Assembly (NCBI RefSeq): GCF_036323735.1
Contig: NC_086037.1
Coordinates: forward strand, 61,307,502-61,371,501
Length of the DNA: 64,000 nt
Reading direction: 5' to 3'
DNA from: Rattus norvegicus
Taxonomy: Eukaryota > Chordata > Mammalia > Rodentia > Muridae
Positions 10,321-21,499 of the stretch are shown here, in pieces; position 1 is the stretch's first letter, and the number at the start of each line of letters is the position of its first letter. The notes beneath the pieces were generated by a model. That model was not told the DNA's origin and searched no databases. It saw nothing but the letters and a program-made list of their open reading frames with translations. The position numbers and the translations under genes were made by a program.

Positions 10321-11090
10321 ACAGGATAGAGCAGGCATGTGTTCTAGCCTGGTAACCTTTGCACAATCAATGTGGCCAAAGACTTCCCAGCACCGGACCC
10401 TGCTCCAGACCTTTCTTGTAAACTTGTTTTTCTTAATCGTGGGCCTCCACAGTGTTGATGGCTGCTTGGGGCATAAGGCTTGTTTGTATAATAATGTACA
10501 TATTTTCTCATTTCCCCCGAGGAATGTTCTCCCTGTTAACGTCAATGACTCCATGACAATCAGAGATAGCAGAGTCGTAGGTATGACTAAAGTCTCAGCA
10601 GCCCTTAAGGCTGTGGAGAAGAACCCTAAAACATGAGTTGGAAAATATATAATTTCTCAACTATGCAAAATATAAAGATGCAGTATGATTTGTGTAAGGC
10701 ACGTCACAGACCTAAAGGAACAGAGGCGGCTGCGCTGTGAGCCAACTTGTCAGAAAGATACTAAGGAAAGAGAGAAAGAGATTTACGGAGTGGGGATCAC
10801 CAGAGATCCCACCCAGCTAAACATTTTGTTGATGCTTACAAAGGCAGACAGATTCCTCAGTTCAAGGTCAGCCTGGGACAGAGTGAATTAAGGCCCAGAC
10901 CAAGTAGAAAGAGTAATTTCAGGTTTCCAGGTACCTTATCATCTGTGCTTAACAGAAGTGGGCAGATCTCTAAATTCTTTTGCAATGTCTAAAAGATGTG
11001 CTTGCTGCCTCCTAAGAACCAGAGGATGGGGGTCATGCATGGTGATTCATAGGGTGATCAAGTGGGAACCTGGAATAAATAACTAAATTA
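10321..11090. other. Mostly unique sequence with a B1 fragment at about 10825-10900
   Basis: The piece gcttacaaaggcagacagat followed by cagttcaaggtcagcctggg is a short plus-strand B1 remnant. The rest has no recognisable repeat or gene. Confidence 0.4.
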
Positions 11091-11094
11091 ATAT

Positions 11095-11673
11095 GTAAGT
11101 AAAAAACTGGGCTCTTGGTCTGCATGAGATGAGCTAACAGGAAGTGATAGCAGCTCCTTTTTAGAATTTTTCTCTAGTAGAGCTGAGCTGCCTGAAGATC
11201 TCTGGAGAGGGAATACAGCTCTTCAAGATTTTTTTCTAACAGGATTTCTGATTTTAGTGGGAAAATCCATGGATAGCAAACACAGCTCTTTTAAAATTTT
11301 TAATAACTCTTTTAGAGCTTTCTTCTAATAGGATTTCCGACTTTGGTGAGAAAACCCAAGAATTATAAGTAAGGAGAGCGAACACAACTCTTTTAGCATG
11401 CTCTCTAGCAGTTATCCAGAGAAGGTTTTCTGAAGAGCAAACGTAGCTCCTTTAGAAACTTTTTCCGGCTTTCTGATTTTTATTGGAAAGCCCAAGACTT
11501 ACTTTTAGAATTTTTCTAACAGGATTTCTGACTTGGTTGGAAGGTTCAAGAATTTTTCATAGTAGCTTTCCTGTGGGTTTCCTAGAGAGCTTTTAGAATT
11601 TTTACTAACATAGAGAGCTGTCTCAACTAGAGAGAGTTGTCTCTAGCAGAGAGCTGTCTAGAGCAGAGCAGAA

Positions 11674-11710
<37 letters not shown>

Positions 11711-11759
11711 CACACACACACACTCACACACACACACTCTCACACGGACGGGGGCAGGA

Positions 11760-11827
<68 letters not shown>

Positions 11828-12050
11828 AGAGAGAAAGAGAGAGAGGGAGAGAGAGAGAGAGAGAGAGAGGTCTAAAAGCTGTCTTGAGCAGACTACAGAG
11901 CCAAGATCTATCTACATAGAGATGTCCAGGCCTTTACCATGCTTGAGTTCCTGTCCTGACATTTTGATATAATTTGAATAAACCCTTTTCTCTCCAAGTC
12001 TCTTTGGTCATTGTTTTTCATCATATCTATACTAATCCTAAACAAGACAG
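11095..12050 (+). mobile_element. LTR-like element with internal degenerate tandem array, ending like a MaLR LTR
   Basis: From about 11190 to 11640 a sentence-like motif (cacagctcttttagaattttt, then ctaacaggatttctgacttt, then gtgggaaaacccaagaatt) recurs four or more times in diverged form. It passes into (CA)n and (GA)n blocks. The 3' part (gagttcctgtcctgacattt, gaataaacccttttctctcc, ggtcattgtttttcatcata) is the usual 3' end of MT/MTD-like MaLR LTRs on the plus strand. The repeat expansion inside such an LTR is unusual. Confidence 0.5.
11677..11875. repeat. (CA)n followed by (GA)n compound microsatellite
   Basis: CA repeats fill about 11677-11740 with minor interruptions. After a short spacer containing cggacgggggcagg, GA repeats fill about 11762-11870. 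The GA part is a polypurine mirror tract. Confidence 0.95.
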
Positions 12051-12194
12051 TCATTATGTGACAATCTGGTGGGGTAACTTTATAAAAAGAGGGATTGGAC
12101 CAATCCTATCTCATCTCCTGCTTGATTTTAACCTCAAAAAAATAGAGGCACAGAGGGAGGCCTTACAAACCTCCTATTAGATTGTCTCAGCATT

Positions 12195-12315
12195 CCTTAT
12201 GAGGTTCATATTTAAAAGGAGAATCAAGGTGGGAGGCAAAAACTGACTCCTGCAAGTTTTCCTCTGACCTCAACACATATGGTACAGCACATGTGCACCT
12301 CAACACACACAAACA
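12195..12315 (+). mobile_element. B3A-like SINE 3' fragment
   Basis: The segment aactgactcctgcaagtttt followed by cctctgacctcaacacatat and a CA-rich tail is the 3' half of a B3A-type SINE. The pol III head is missing or unrecognisable. Confidence 0.65.
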
Positions 12316-12351
12316 GAGACAGAGAGAGAGACAGAGAGACAGAGAGACAGA

Positions 12352-12428
<77 letters not shown>

Positions 12429-12468
12429 AAGCAAAAGAAAATTTAAAGGAAAAAACTTTACCGGTCAA

Positions 12469-12500
<32 letters not shown>

Positions 12501-12568
12501 CCACCACCACCATCACGTCCTCTTCCTCCTCCTCTTCCTCCTCCTCCTCCTCCTCCTTCTTCTTCTCA
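12316..12568. repeat. Compound microsatellite: (GA)n, (CAT)n, (CAC)n, (TCC/TTC)n
   Basis: GA/CAGA repeats run to about 12423. A 45-bp spacer follows, then (CAT)n at about 12474-12499, CAC units to about 12512, and TCC/TTC repeats at about 12520-12566. Four different motifs in series suggest a long history of slippage in the tail of the adjacent SINE. Confidence 0.9.
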
Positions 12569-12584
12569 TATATTACATCTTGAC

Positions 12585-13210
12585 TACAATTTTCCCTTCC
12601 TTCTATCCTCCCAGTCTCTTCCCAAACTTCCCCTCTCCCACAGATCCATTCCTCCTCAGTTTCCCTTCAGAAAAGAGCAGGTGTCCCAGGGATATCAACC
12701 AAACATGTCGCAACAAGTTACAGTAAGACTAGGCACATGCCCTCAGAATAAGGCTGGACAGGTAACCCAGTAGGAGAAAAGGAGTCCCAAAAGTAGGCAA
12801 AATAGTCAGAGATAGCCTCTGCTTCCACTGTTAGTAATCCCATGGGGACACCAAGCTACTCAATCACAACATATATACATAGGACCTAGGTCAGACCCAT
12901 ATAGGCTCCTTGATTATCAGTTCAGTATCCATGAACCCCAATGAGCCTTGGTGAGTTGATTCTGTGGGCCATTTTCTTGTGGTGTCCTTGACCTCTCTGG
13001 CTCCTGTAATCCTTTCTCTTCCTCTCCTCAGGATTCCCTGAGTTCTGCCTAATGTTTGACTGTGGGTCTCTGCATCTATTCCCATCAGTGGCTGGATGAA
13101 GCCTCTTTGATAAGGATTATGCTAGTCTCCTAAGATAGCAGAATAACGCTAAGAATCATTTTATTGATATGGTGGCACTCTTGATTGGGCAAATGCCAAG
13201 ATGTCTAGTC
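12585..13210. mobile_element. L1-related interspersed rodent repeat
   Basis: The stretch with agggatatcaaccaaacatg, then acaagttacagtaagactag, then gtagttgattctgtgggcc-like sequence and cagtggctggatgaagcctc is one I recognise as a very abundant murid interspersed repeat, probably L1/Lx-derived. I cannot fix the subfamily or orientation by eye. No open frame of interest. Confidence 0.5.
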
Positions 13211-13394
13211 TTTCATGTTTCCATAGATCCATGGAGCAGCAACGAGGGGGCGACCAGCAGGTTTTTAATCCTAGAAATGCTGGAATGCTTAAATAGCAGA
13301 AATCAGTCATCTTAGATGATATGGAAGAAACATCTTACTAAAATCACTGTTAATTCACATCAGAGAGTTGTAGGAATTTAAAAGGTAAAGATTT

Positions 13395-13482
13395 GCTGGA
13401 GAAGAGGGTGCTGAGGATTGAACTCAGGGTCTTGTTTGTGATAGGAAAACTCTACCATTTGTGCTACACCCCAGCCCAAGAA
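13395..13482 (-). mobile_element. ID-like/B4 SINE head fragment
   Basis: Minus-strand reading gives ggctggggtgtagcacaaat, then a diverged middle and gaccctgagttcaatcctca, which corresponds to the tRNA-derived ID/B4 head with recognisable A- and B-box positions. The copy is old and short. Confidence 0.6.
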
Positions 13483-13584
13483 GAAAATATTTCACTTGAT
13501 ACAAAGTGATTTCTAAAATCTTGTTGTAAAATTCAAAACAAGATCAGAAATATTAGAAATATTGATTTTAAAATCAGGAAAAAG

Positions 13585-13700
13585 AGACTACAGACAATAG
13601 CTTGGTAGTCGAGCATATGCCTAACATACAGAAAGCCCTGGTTCAACCCCTGATACTGCAAAAGAATAATGACAGGAAGAGGAGAAGGAAGAGGAGGAGG
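13585..13700 (+). mobile_element. ID-like SINE fragment with purine tail
   Basis: The order caatagcttggtagtcgagc, atgcctaacatacagaaagc and cctggttcaacccctgatac matches a diverged ID-type tRNA-like head. A GA-rich tail continues to about 13700. Confidence 0.55.
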
Positions 13701-13848
13701 ATATGGAGACAAAAACAAAGATAAAAAGAAGATTTTGAAGTCAGGAGTAGTTAGGAAAAAAGGCAAGCATGTCTTCTGTAACACACTATTGTTTTTCCTA
13801 GAAACCAAAGTTGGACATTAGAAATGATTTTTTTCTTTCCTTTTTTTT

Positions 13849-14366
13849 TTAGCTTACAAAGCAATTTATTAACAGAAAATAACTTGAGAAGTCCTGTTCA
13901 CAGATGACGACCACCCTTCCTTCGAGTGCTGTCAGAGGGGATGGGGGTGACATCCTCACTCCACCCAATCTTCATCCCAGAGCGAGCAAGAGCTCTGAGG
14001 GCTGTCTGGGCTCCAGGTGCAGAGGTCTTGGTCCTGTTTCCTTCTGTGGCCCAGAGTTTGATATGCAGGGCAGTGATGCCCAGCTCCTTTCACCTCTGGA
14101 CCAAATCCTGTGCAGCCAACATGGCTGCATATGGAGAGAACTCATCTTGGTCAGCCTTCACTTTCATTCCACCAGTTACTCAGCAGATGGTTTCCTTGCC
14201 AGAAAGATTGGGAACATGGACAAAGGTATCACTGAAGGATGCAAAAATGTGGCAGACACCAAATACATTCTCTCCTTCAGCCACCTGAGGTCCAAGGCTG
14301 ATGACTTGTTCTTCCTTCTTTTCCTTCCCCTTGCAAGGTGCCATTTCTAAACATCGTCTCCAGACC
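13849..14366 (-). pseudogene. Rps14-ps: Processed pseudogene of ribosomal protein S14
   Basis: The minus strand carries an intronless copy of the 40S subunit protein uS11/Rps14 mRNA: a 5'UTR remnant, a start codon at 14342-14344, a reading frame to a stop at 13898-13900, a 3'UTR with aataaa and a poly-A tract (poly-T at 13841-13850). The frame is 148 codons against the usual 151; three codons are missing in the C-terminal Arg-rich tail. Codon 55 (normally Arg) is TGA at 14180-14182 and codon 85 (normally Cys) is TGA at 14090-14092, and several missense changes occur. It is flanked by agaaatgatttttt at about 13820-13834 and 14367-14380, the target-site duplication of an L1-mediated retrocopy. 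It cannot make a full protein. Confidence 0.95.
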
Positions 14367-14380
14367 AGAAATGATTTTTT

Positions 14381-14765
14381 CTATATATGTGTTATTAAAA
14401 AAAATCCCCCAAATATAAGAAATAAAAAGCACTGTGCTTTAAAAATTAGCTTGGCATAGTGTCTGAAAATGGGTTCAAACCGAAAATAATTCTACAAACC
14501 AGTGCCATCCAACTAGACAATGGCATAGGAAAGGGTCACAGCATTCTGTCACTAGGAAGGAATGGAGCTATTTAAATCTTAAGGTCATAGGGTGGGGATC
14601 TAATAAGAATTATCAAAGAATCTAAGATTTTATAAATGGAAAAAAGCCTGTACTTGTAAGCAGCTAAATTAATATCATTAGCAATTCAAGACCTGAGGGA
14701 TTGATAAGTTCAATACAGTTACAATGAAAATCCCAATGGGGGTCCTGTCCCCACTTCCTACTTCC
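14381..14765. other. Unique AT-rich sequence
   Basis: No gene or repeat family recognised. Confidence 0.35.
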
Positions 14766-14895
14766 TGCAGATACACTTGGATTCCAGGTGCTGGTGCTGA
14801 TGTGTCTGTCTTTTGTCTGCTTCTGGAGATCTGAACTCAGGTCATCAGGCTCGAGCCTTAAGTTTGCTGTACCCTCTGGGCCATCTCTGCAAAGC
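14766..14895 (-). mobile_element. B2/B3-type SINE fragment
   Basis: Read on the minus strand, gcagagatggcccagagggt, cctgatgacctgagttcaga and tctccagaagcagac form the pol III head and first half of a B2/B3-type element. The 3' part is lost or too diverged. Confidence 0.6.
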
Positions 14896-15730
14896 CGAGC
14901 TTTTCCCCATTAGACTCTCTAGGTCCCCAAGTGTGCACTCTAATAAAACATAAAACACCCCCTCCAGAAGAAACTAAGAAACATGGTGGTCATCTGTGAA
15001 TACAAAACAAATACAAAGAACAGCGGATAAAAGCACGAACTTGAATATTCATTAGAAGAAAACCATAAACTGTCATCTTCATATGTTGAAAACTATGGCG
15101 CATATAATGGAACCATTGGGTCTATGTATGTGCTGATTTTTAAAAGCAGATTGGGTCAGGATAACGATAATGTGTCAACAGTGCATTTCAACCTCCATCA
15201 GCTCTTGGTGTTTGATTATATGTAATAAATACAGAATTGTGAAAGAGAAGGACACATCCATCCACCCCAGTTTTGCCTGGGGAAGAAAGGAGGGAAACAG
15301 TTCTGATGAGTTCAACAGGTTTCCCAAGATGCCCGCACAGTTTATGAAATAACAACTGTTAAAATTTTAAATCTAAGTCAAAAATGTCAACATGTTAAAC
15401 TTCATTACAGCTAATGGGAAGCCCGCATTATATTGCTTTTATGATTGACTGACTTGTGCTAAATGTGCTAAGCACTCCATAAATACAGTTATTGGATTCT
15501 TGATGCTGAGTTTAAAGCCTGGCTCAAACACATCAGTTAAGAGAGAGTTTATGGCTGCACAGACTTCAATAAAGGGCAGGGACAGCTCTGGCAAGAACAG
15601 ATCTGCTGCAGATCATGGCAGTTTGCTTGGACTACTGAACCGACACCATCAGATAGATTTTCTCACTGGTTGGTGCCTAACATTTCACATAAAATAATAT
15701 TGCCACAATTCTACAGTGTCTACTGCCACT
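14896..15730. other. Unique sequence
   Basis: No repeat or gene recognised. The part at about 15355-15480 is AT-rich (aaatgtcaacatgttaaact, ctaaatgtgctaagcac) and repeat-free, a weak candidate for conserved non-coding sequence. Confidence 0.35.
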
Positions 15731-15734
15731 GCTG

Positions 15735-15955
15735 TTGACAGCAATAAACATTTATGTAGTGCCAACTGTGTACACAGCACTAGCCTATGCACCTCATATT
15801 CATTAAAGGAAAGGATCTTTTGAACAGCATCATTTAGTGAAAGAAGAAAACAGGCAAAGTCACTCTGCTGGTGAAGAGAAAACCTGGGGATTGAATTCAG
15901 ACACTCATGCTGCCTTCCCAACTCTGGAAAGTGCTTTTTACCACTTCATAGACAG
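15735..15955 (-). mobile_element. MIR SINE
   Basis: The stretch aataaacatttatgtagtgc, caactgtgtacacagcacta and the later gattgaattcagacactcat matches MIR read on the minus strand from its 3' end through the core to the tRNA-like head. Ancient mammalian SINE. Confidence 0.65.
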
Positions 15956-15969
15956 TGGGGTTATTGGGT

Positions 15970-16080
15970 GGTTCTGTTTTTGTTTTGGTGATACATGGGG
16001 ATTGAAGCCATGGATTCACACGTTCTAGAGAAAAGAAGCCTTCTACCACCTTCTACCACTGATCTACGTACTTAGCACCC
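15970..16080 (-). mobile_element. ID/B4-like SINE head fragment
   Basis: The pattern ggtgatacatggggattgaa, agccatggattc and the later ctaccactgatctacgtact is the minus-strand form of the ID/B4 tRNA-like head, with a short internal duplication of cttctaccac. Confidence 0.5.
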
Positions 16081-16279
16081 CTGTCTGGAGTGCAAATTTC
16101 TGGATATGTCAGGTGATGCAGACTCACATGGTGTTTTGCTAAGGCAAGGCCCAAGGGAAGATACAGGATATTTGGAGCAAGTATAAATAGGACTCAACAG
16201 ACAGTGATGGCACACTTGCATAGCTAGCCTTGCAACATTTAGTTGGTCTTGAGTTTTCATCTTTGCTTAATCTTTACTT

Positions 16280-16625
16280 TGTTGAGAGGAGTACAGCAGA
16301 GAACTTCTCCTGGCATCCCAGCTGTCCCAGTAGCTCTGGCTGACTCATGCCGATTCAGAGAAGGCCTGGTGGTTTCTGCTGGATTGTACCACTGCTGCTG
16401 ATTCACATTTGATATCCTGAAACTACTGAACTGGATTGCTGGTATCCTGAGAGATTGGAATCACCCCCAAGGAACTACTTCTAAACAAGTCCACATCTCC
16501 TTGTCCTATTTATAATCTTTTCTCCCTTACCTTTGGATAGTGGGCCAGAAGGGAGTTCAGGGCATTTGAGAACTTTTATTAAAAATTATAGGTTTTAAGA
16601 ATTAAGAGGTATACTCTTAATTCTC
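16280..16625 (+). mobile_element. Rodent ERV LTR-like segment
   Basis: The sentence gctggattgtaccactgctg, gaactggattgctggtatcc, gagattggaatcacccccaa, ggaactacttctaaacaagt, followed by ataggttttaagaattaaga, is one I recognise as a recurrent murid LTR sequence. I cannot assign a name and no clean terminal duplication is visible. Confidence 0.45.
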
Positions 16626-16629
16626 ATTT

Positions 16630-16765
16630 CTACACAGAATGACACAAAGTCACTCAAGCTGGTCTTGAACTCACTCTGTAGCTCCAGCAGGCCTTGGACT
16701 TGTGATTCTCTTGTCTATGCTTTCCAAGGAACTGTATTTGCAGGCATACACTACCACACCTGGAT
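16630..16765 (-). mobile_element. B1 SINE
   Basis: The minus-strand B1 order is clear on the plus strand as tcaagctggtcttgaactca, ctctgtagctc, gattctcttgtctatgcttt and ggcatacactaccacacctg. The copy is diverged. Confidence 0.75.
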
Positions 16766-17039
16766 TTTGTGTGCCTTTTAAATTATTTTTCATGTCAATC
16801 TCCTTTTTTTTTCTTGAAGAAGGTAGATCCCCTTTCTGACTTAAAACTTGAAAACACAAGGAATGGTTGAGAACAGTGTGTCCAAGCCATCATCTGCAGT
16901 CAAAGATGAGAGAAGGACAAAAGTCATGAAAAATTAAACTTTCTAGGAAACTATAAATTTAGAACAAATAAAGAGATTAGCAGAGAAAATAAAGACTCAG
17001 TTACCCAAAGAGTAAGATATATGGATAATAGGTATTAGA

Positions 17040-17470
17040 TATAATTTTATTATTGTTAAGTAGCTTTTATTCACCAGGTATAATTGTCATCTCAGAGGCT
17101 TATTGCCAAATAAACTCATTCTACCTCTTCCTGAACTCTGGCTAGCTGGTTCAACACAGCCTTCCTGGCTCAAACTCCCCTCCCCAAGCTGACTGATTCA
17201 ATCTGGTTTCCCTTGGGTTCTCACCGAATCACTCTGCTTCTCCTCAAACTAACTCTGGAAATTTGTTCTCATTTTCTGACTCCTTATACTCTGGTTTCAA
17301 CGGCTTCTGCTAACCTGCATTGAACTGCATGAACTTATGAACGAATTAAACTCCACTGCACTGTACTCACTGCACTGACTCCTAGCTGACTGAATTCTCC
17401 TGCACTGAATGGCTGAACTGAACTAAACAAAGGAATAAACCCAGACCTCACAGTTCTCAAATTCTTCCTG
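17040..17470. repeat. LTR-like segment with degenerate CTGAA/CTGCA short repeats
   Basis: From about 17270 to 17430 related pentamers and decamers recur (tgcattgaactgcatgaac, ccactgcactgtactcactg, cactgactcc, tgcactgaatggctgaactg). The upstream part (ttttattcaccaggtataat, tttgccaaataaactcattc-like) looks LTR-derived. Family not assigned. Confidence 0.4.
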
Positions 17471-17719
17471 AAGTGCTGCAAATGTTCTTTGTAAACAGCC
17501 CTCTGTAAATTAAGAAATCCATCAAAAGGTGATCACTGTATGATATCTTAAGTGACTGAATAAATGCTTTTCTTTCCTACTTTTGGAGAAAGAAACGATG
17601 GATTAGAATGATTGACTCCTGGGACCTGGGGTTAATCATGGTTTCAATCCTGATGGAAATAATTTAGAATATGTTCTTCTTTAAACTTCCATATCTAAAA
17701 GTCATTTAAAGTTGATTTT

Positions 17720-17940
17720 ATTTTGACTTTTTATGCATGAATGTTTGGATTGTATGTATGTATTTTACCACATGCACATATAGTACCCACAGAAGCCAGA
17801 AAAATGGTATCAGCTCCCCCATAAAACTGAAGTTATAGACAGTTGTGAGTCACAGTGTGGATGCTAGGAGCTGAACTAGGGTCCTGTGAAAAAACAGCAA
17901 GTGGTCCTATCAACTAAGCAATCTTTCCTGTTCCTCTAAA
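17720..17940 (-). mobile_element. B3-type SINE
   Basis: On the minus strand the head (gattgcttagttgataggac), the cctagttcagctcctagcat segment and the cttctgtgggtactatatgt tail appear in B3 order. High divergence. Confidence 0.65.
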
Positions 17941-18074
17941 AGACATTTTACATGATATAAAACTAACATCCATGTGGCAAGCCCATCCATTGTACAAGAA
18001 GCTTTTGGTCAGTGGTTCAGAAAACTATGAATGGTCTTCCAGGAAGGCGCTGTACAGGTTCTTAGGTATGCATC

Positions 18075-18447
18075 TGTGGTGGTTTGAATAAGAATGGTCC
18101 CCATGGGCTCTTAGTCACCAAGAAGTGGCACTACTTGAGAAGGATTAGAAGGTGTGGCCTTGTTGGAGTAGGCATGGCCTTGTTGGAAGAAGTGTGTCAC
18201 TTGGGGGGGGGGGTTAGGGTTGGAGTTTTGAAAAGTTCACACCAGCCCCAACATGGCTCTCTGCCTTTGTCTGAGGATCAGGATGTTCTCAGCTACTTAT
18301 CCAGCACCACACCTGCTGCTACACTCCCTGTCAAAATAATCTATTAAGTCTCTGAAGATATAAGCAAGCCCCAATTAAATGGTTTCCTTTCTAAGAATTG
18401 CTATGGTCATGGTATATTTTTACAGCAATAAAATACTGACTGAGACA
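18075..18447 (+). mobile_element. MaLR solo LTR (ORR1-like)
   Basis: It begins TGTGGTGGTTTGAATAAGAA and ends tactgactgagaca, the expected TG...CA termini. Between them lie tggcactacttgagaaggat, aggtgtggccttgttggagt, ccccaattaaatggtttcct and ttacagcaataaaatactga. The flanks gcatc (18070-18074) and tcatc (18448-18452) agree at four of five positions, in keeping with an old 5-bp duplication. No internal region follows. Confidence 0.8.
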
Positions 18448-19125
18448 TCATCTACTTCTAAGTCAAGCTATTCTCTTTATTCAAGAGTATTAATTACCCA
18501 TCTCCTTGTTCTGACAAACACCCAAGGAGAAACAACATATGGAAGAAAAAGGTTAACTTTTGTTTGTAGTTTGAGCCATGGTTGGCCAGACATGGAGGTG
18601 ACGCAGCTTGAAGCTATGATAGCAGGAGGGTATGGCAATGTGTTCATAGCTCTACAGACTAGAAAGTTAAGGGAGAATGAGCCAGCAGCAAGACCAGGCT
18701 CTGACACCTAAAGCCCATCCCCAGTGACTCAATTCCTCTAGGTAGGTAACCATTTTCTAAAGGTTCCACAATCTCCGAGGACAGATTCACCATCTGGGGA
18801 CCAAGCATCTGAACACATGAGACTGTGGGGATGGGGTGGGGTTTCATATTGAAGCCACAGTGGAAAGGAAAGCAGAGACCTAAAAAAATCTCATGACGGA
18901 AACATGATCTCCAAACAGCAAGAGCCCTGGTATATCCCATTCTCAGGACAGTGAAGAAGAGACAATTTGGAAAACAATGGAGCCATGGAAGTGATAGGTG
19001 TCTAGACTCAGAAACAGAAGATGGATGAAGTGACTGAATGGGACACATCGTGGCGCTGAATGGGGAGTGGGAGTGGAGATGGCGTGAGTGCGTGGGGTAA
19101 AGGAAAGGAGGTGTCAAGAATAGCC
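18448..19125. other. Unique or unassigned sequence
   Basis: No gene or named repeat recognised. A minus-strand frame of 167 codons (18659-19162) runs partly into the next LTR and has no domain. Confidence 0.35.
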
Positions 19126-19127
19126 CC

Positions 19128-19329
19128 TGTCTTAGTGTTCTGTCACTGTAAAGAGACACCACGAAGGCAACTTAGAAGAAAGCATTTAATTGGGGGCTTG
19201 CTTACAGTTTCAGAGAGTTAGCCCATTATTCTCACACTAGGGGGCATGGCGGCGTGCAGGCAGGCAACCATGGTGCTGGAGAAGTGGCTGAGAGCTACAT
19301 CCTGATCTGAAGACAGCACAGAGAGAGGG

Positions 19330-19406
<77 letters not shown>

Positions 19407-19650
19407 GAGACAGAGAGACAGAGAGAGAGACAGAGAGACAGAGAGATAGAGAGACAGAGAGACAGAGAGAAACAGAAAGAGTAAGAGAGGATAGAATAGG
19501 AGAATGGCCCTGACTTGGGCTTTTGAAAACTCAAAGCCCACCCTGGGTGACCTCCTCCAACAAGGCCACACCTCCTAATCCTTCCCAAACAGCTGGAGAC
19601 CAAACAACATGTTTGAGCCTATGGGGGCCATTCTCATTCAAACCACCACA
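19128..19650 (-). mobile_element. MaLR solo LTR (ORR1/MT-like) with expanded GA/CAGA repeat
   Basis: Both ends are readable: tgtcttagtgttctgtcact at the left and cattctcattcaaaccaccaca at the right, the reverse complement of an ORR1/MT-type LTR. The interior includes gcatttaattgggggcttgc and aaggccacacctcctaatcc. A GA and CAGA/CAGACAGA microsatellite (about 19318-19480) has expanded inside it. Confidence 0.8.
19318..19482. repeat. (GA)n / (CAGA)n microsatellite
   Basis: GA repeats at about 19330-19372 pass into (CAGA)n at about 19372-19404, then mixed CAGAGA units to about 19482, all inside the LTR. Confidence 0.95.
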
Positions 19651-20340
19651 AACCCGCTAGCAGGCTGGAGTAGTTGCGTCAGTGGTGGAGTGATATATCT
19701 GAACAAAGCTTCTAGATGTAATTTTCTACAAAGTCCCAGTATATAAACTGAGCCAGAAATGGCTCTGAACATCTATTCTAGAAAAAGTATTTTCGCCTGT
19801 CAAACTCTTAATTTTCTCAAAAGCAGTGAATCACCAAAGAGCATCTGGGTCTATGAGTTCCTGTTGGTAGAATAATTTCTTGTGCATTTTGATCAAGATG
19901 AGACAGTTACACAAACTCTAAACATATTTATGAAATTAAGGCCAGGAGCCTCTGAATCCTTAGAGCACTGGTCTATGGGCTCCCACTGGTCCAGACTTGG
20001 CAAAGCTGCCCGCATACCTCCCTCTCTACTTACTGTCGGTGAGAAGCTAGGAGCTTAGACCCCACAAACCACTTGACAGGTGAAAACAAGATGAAAAACT
20101 CCCAAAGGGCCAGGCAATCTGCATTAAGGAGGGTGAGGGATTAACTCCCTGCACCTTCCAAAGCCAGATTCGAGTTCTCAAAGAAAACTGGTGTCTACTT
20201 TATTTCAGAAGAATATAGCTGAAAAGTCTGAAATTAAAAAGGTGAGAAGATCAGGGTCAACAAAATGGCTTGGGGTAAAGGTTTTTGCTGTCAAGTCTGG
20301 CAACCTGAATTCCAGCCCCAGAAATGTACACTGTGACATG
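19651..20340. other. Unique sequence
   Basis: No repeat or gene recognised. Confidence 0.35.
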
Positions 20341-20341
20341 T

Positions 20342-20344
<3 letters not shown>

Positions 20345-20393
<49 letters not shown>

Positions 20394-20394
20394 A
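20345..20394. repeat. (CA)n microsatellite
   Basis: About 49 bp of CA repeats, followed by a 14-A run at about 20407. Confidence 0.95.
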
Positions 20395-20821
20395 GATGTT
20401 AAATGTAAAAAAAAAAAAAACCCACATTTTAATGAGAACATGTAAGTGCATGGTGAGGTATACCGTAGGCACTCAGTAAGTGCATCGCCTGGCTTGATCT
20501 GGATCATAGAAAGGAGTCCTCTCAGTCCAAAGAGTTAATGCTTCTCCTTAACCTTCATCCACACCTGAACTTGCAGATACCAGTCTTGGTGGGTCACAGG
20601 TCACAGTTTCAGTGAAGATGGCATTTGTCTTACTTTAGGATCTGGGTGTCCTTCTCAGCTGGTAGCTCTTATCTGGAGAAGAGGGTATTAAGAGACAACC
20701 ATGCATTGGAATAGAAACCTAAAGTTGCCCTTGAGGCTCGTAGGTGGGTCTAGACACAGCGCAGGCAAAGTGGATGAGAAGACAGTCTCCCTAGGAGAGT
20801 GTCCCCGGTACATTACCACTA

Positions 20822-21040
20822 GATAAGCAGCTAGAGAGAGGACTCTGGTTAAGAGTGTTTGCAATACTCTTGCAGAGAACTCATGTACAGTTCCCAGCAC
20901 CTACATCAGATGGCTCTCAATTGCCTGTAACTCCAGCCCCAGGAGATCCAAGCCCCCTTCTGACCTCTGGAGACTGCATGTATGCACATAGAATCAGATA
21001 CACACATACATTTAAGTAAAGAATTAAATAAGTATTTTTA
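20822..21040 (+). mobile_element. B3-type SINE
   Basis: The head (ggactctggttaagagtgtt), acagttcccagcacctacat, caattgcctgtaactccagc, cccccttctgacctctggag and an AT-rich tail (agtaaagaattaaataagt) follow the B3 order on the plus strand. Confidence 0.8.
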
Positions 21041-21139
21041 TTATTGTAAGTCTTGTAAAGAACTTACTTTGTGGCTGCCATGACTCTCATCTATCGTTTT
21101 CCTCTTTTTAGAAAAATTATTTCGTTTTTAATTACAGGA

Positions 21140-21320
21140 AATTACACGTACACCTGTGGGGATGTGTGCATGTGTGCACATGCATCTGTGGAGTCCAGAA
21201 AATCAAGTCAGATCCCCTGGAATTAGAGTTTAAGTCACCGGTGGTTGTGAGCCACTCTTCAGGCATGGATTCTGGTCTTCTGGAAGAGCAGTAACCATTA
21301 AGCCGTCTCCCCAGCCCTTT
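21140..21320 (-). mobile_element. B3-type SINE
   Basis: The plus strand shows cagatcccctggaattagag, ggtggttgtgagccactctt, ggtcttctggaagagcagta and gccgtctccccagccc, the mirror image of a B3 head and body. It lies 100 bp from the previous B3 copy in the opposite orientation. Confidence 0.85.
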
Positions 21321-21499
21321 CATTTTCCTCGTTTCTTCATGAGTGGTTTTCATATGAATAAAAGATGAAACCAGGACACAGACCCACTACAGCGGAGAAT
21401 TTTTTCATCTCCCAGTCGGGTTGTTGCTATGTAATCTTCATCCCAGATATTCTCTGAGCAATCTGACAGCACTCCCATTGCTCATGTGCGGCGTGAGCT

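Noticed and set aside
10099..10554. Ser/Phe-rich minus-strand frame
   Set aside because: Its middle is the polypurine tract; composition explains the openness.
13904..14350. Plus-strand frames of 120-148 codons
   Set aside because: Antisense shadows of the Rps14 retrocopy.
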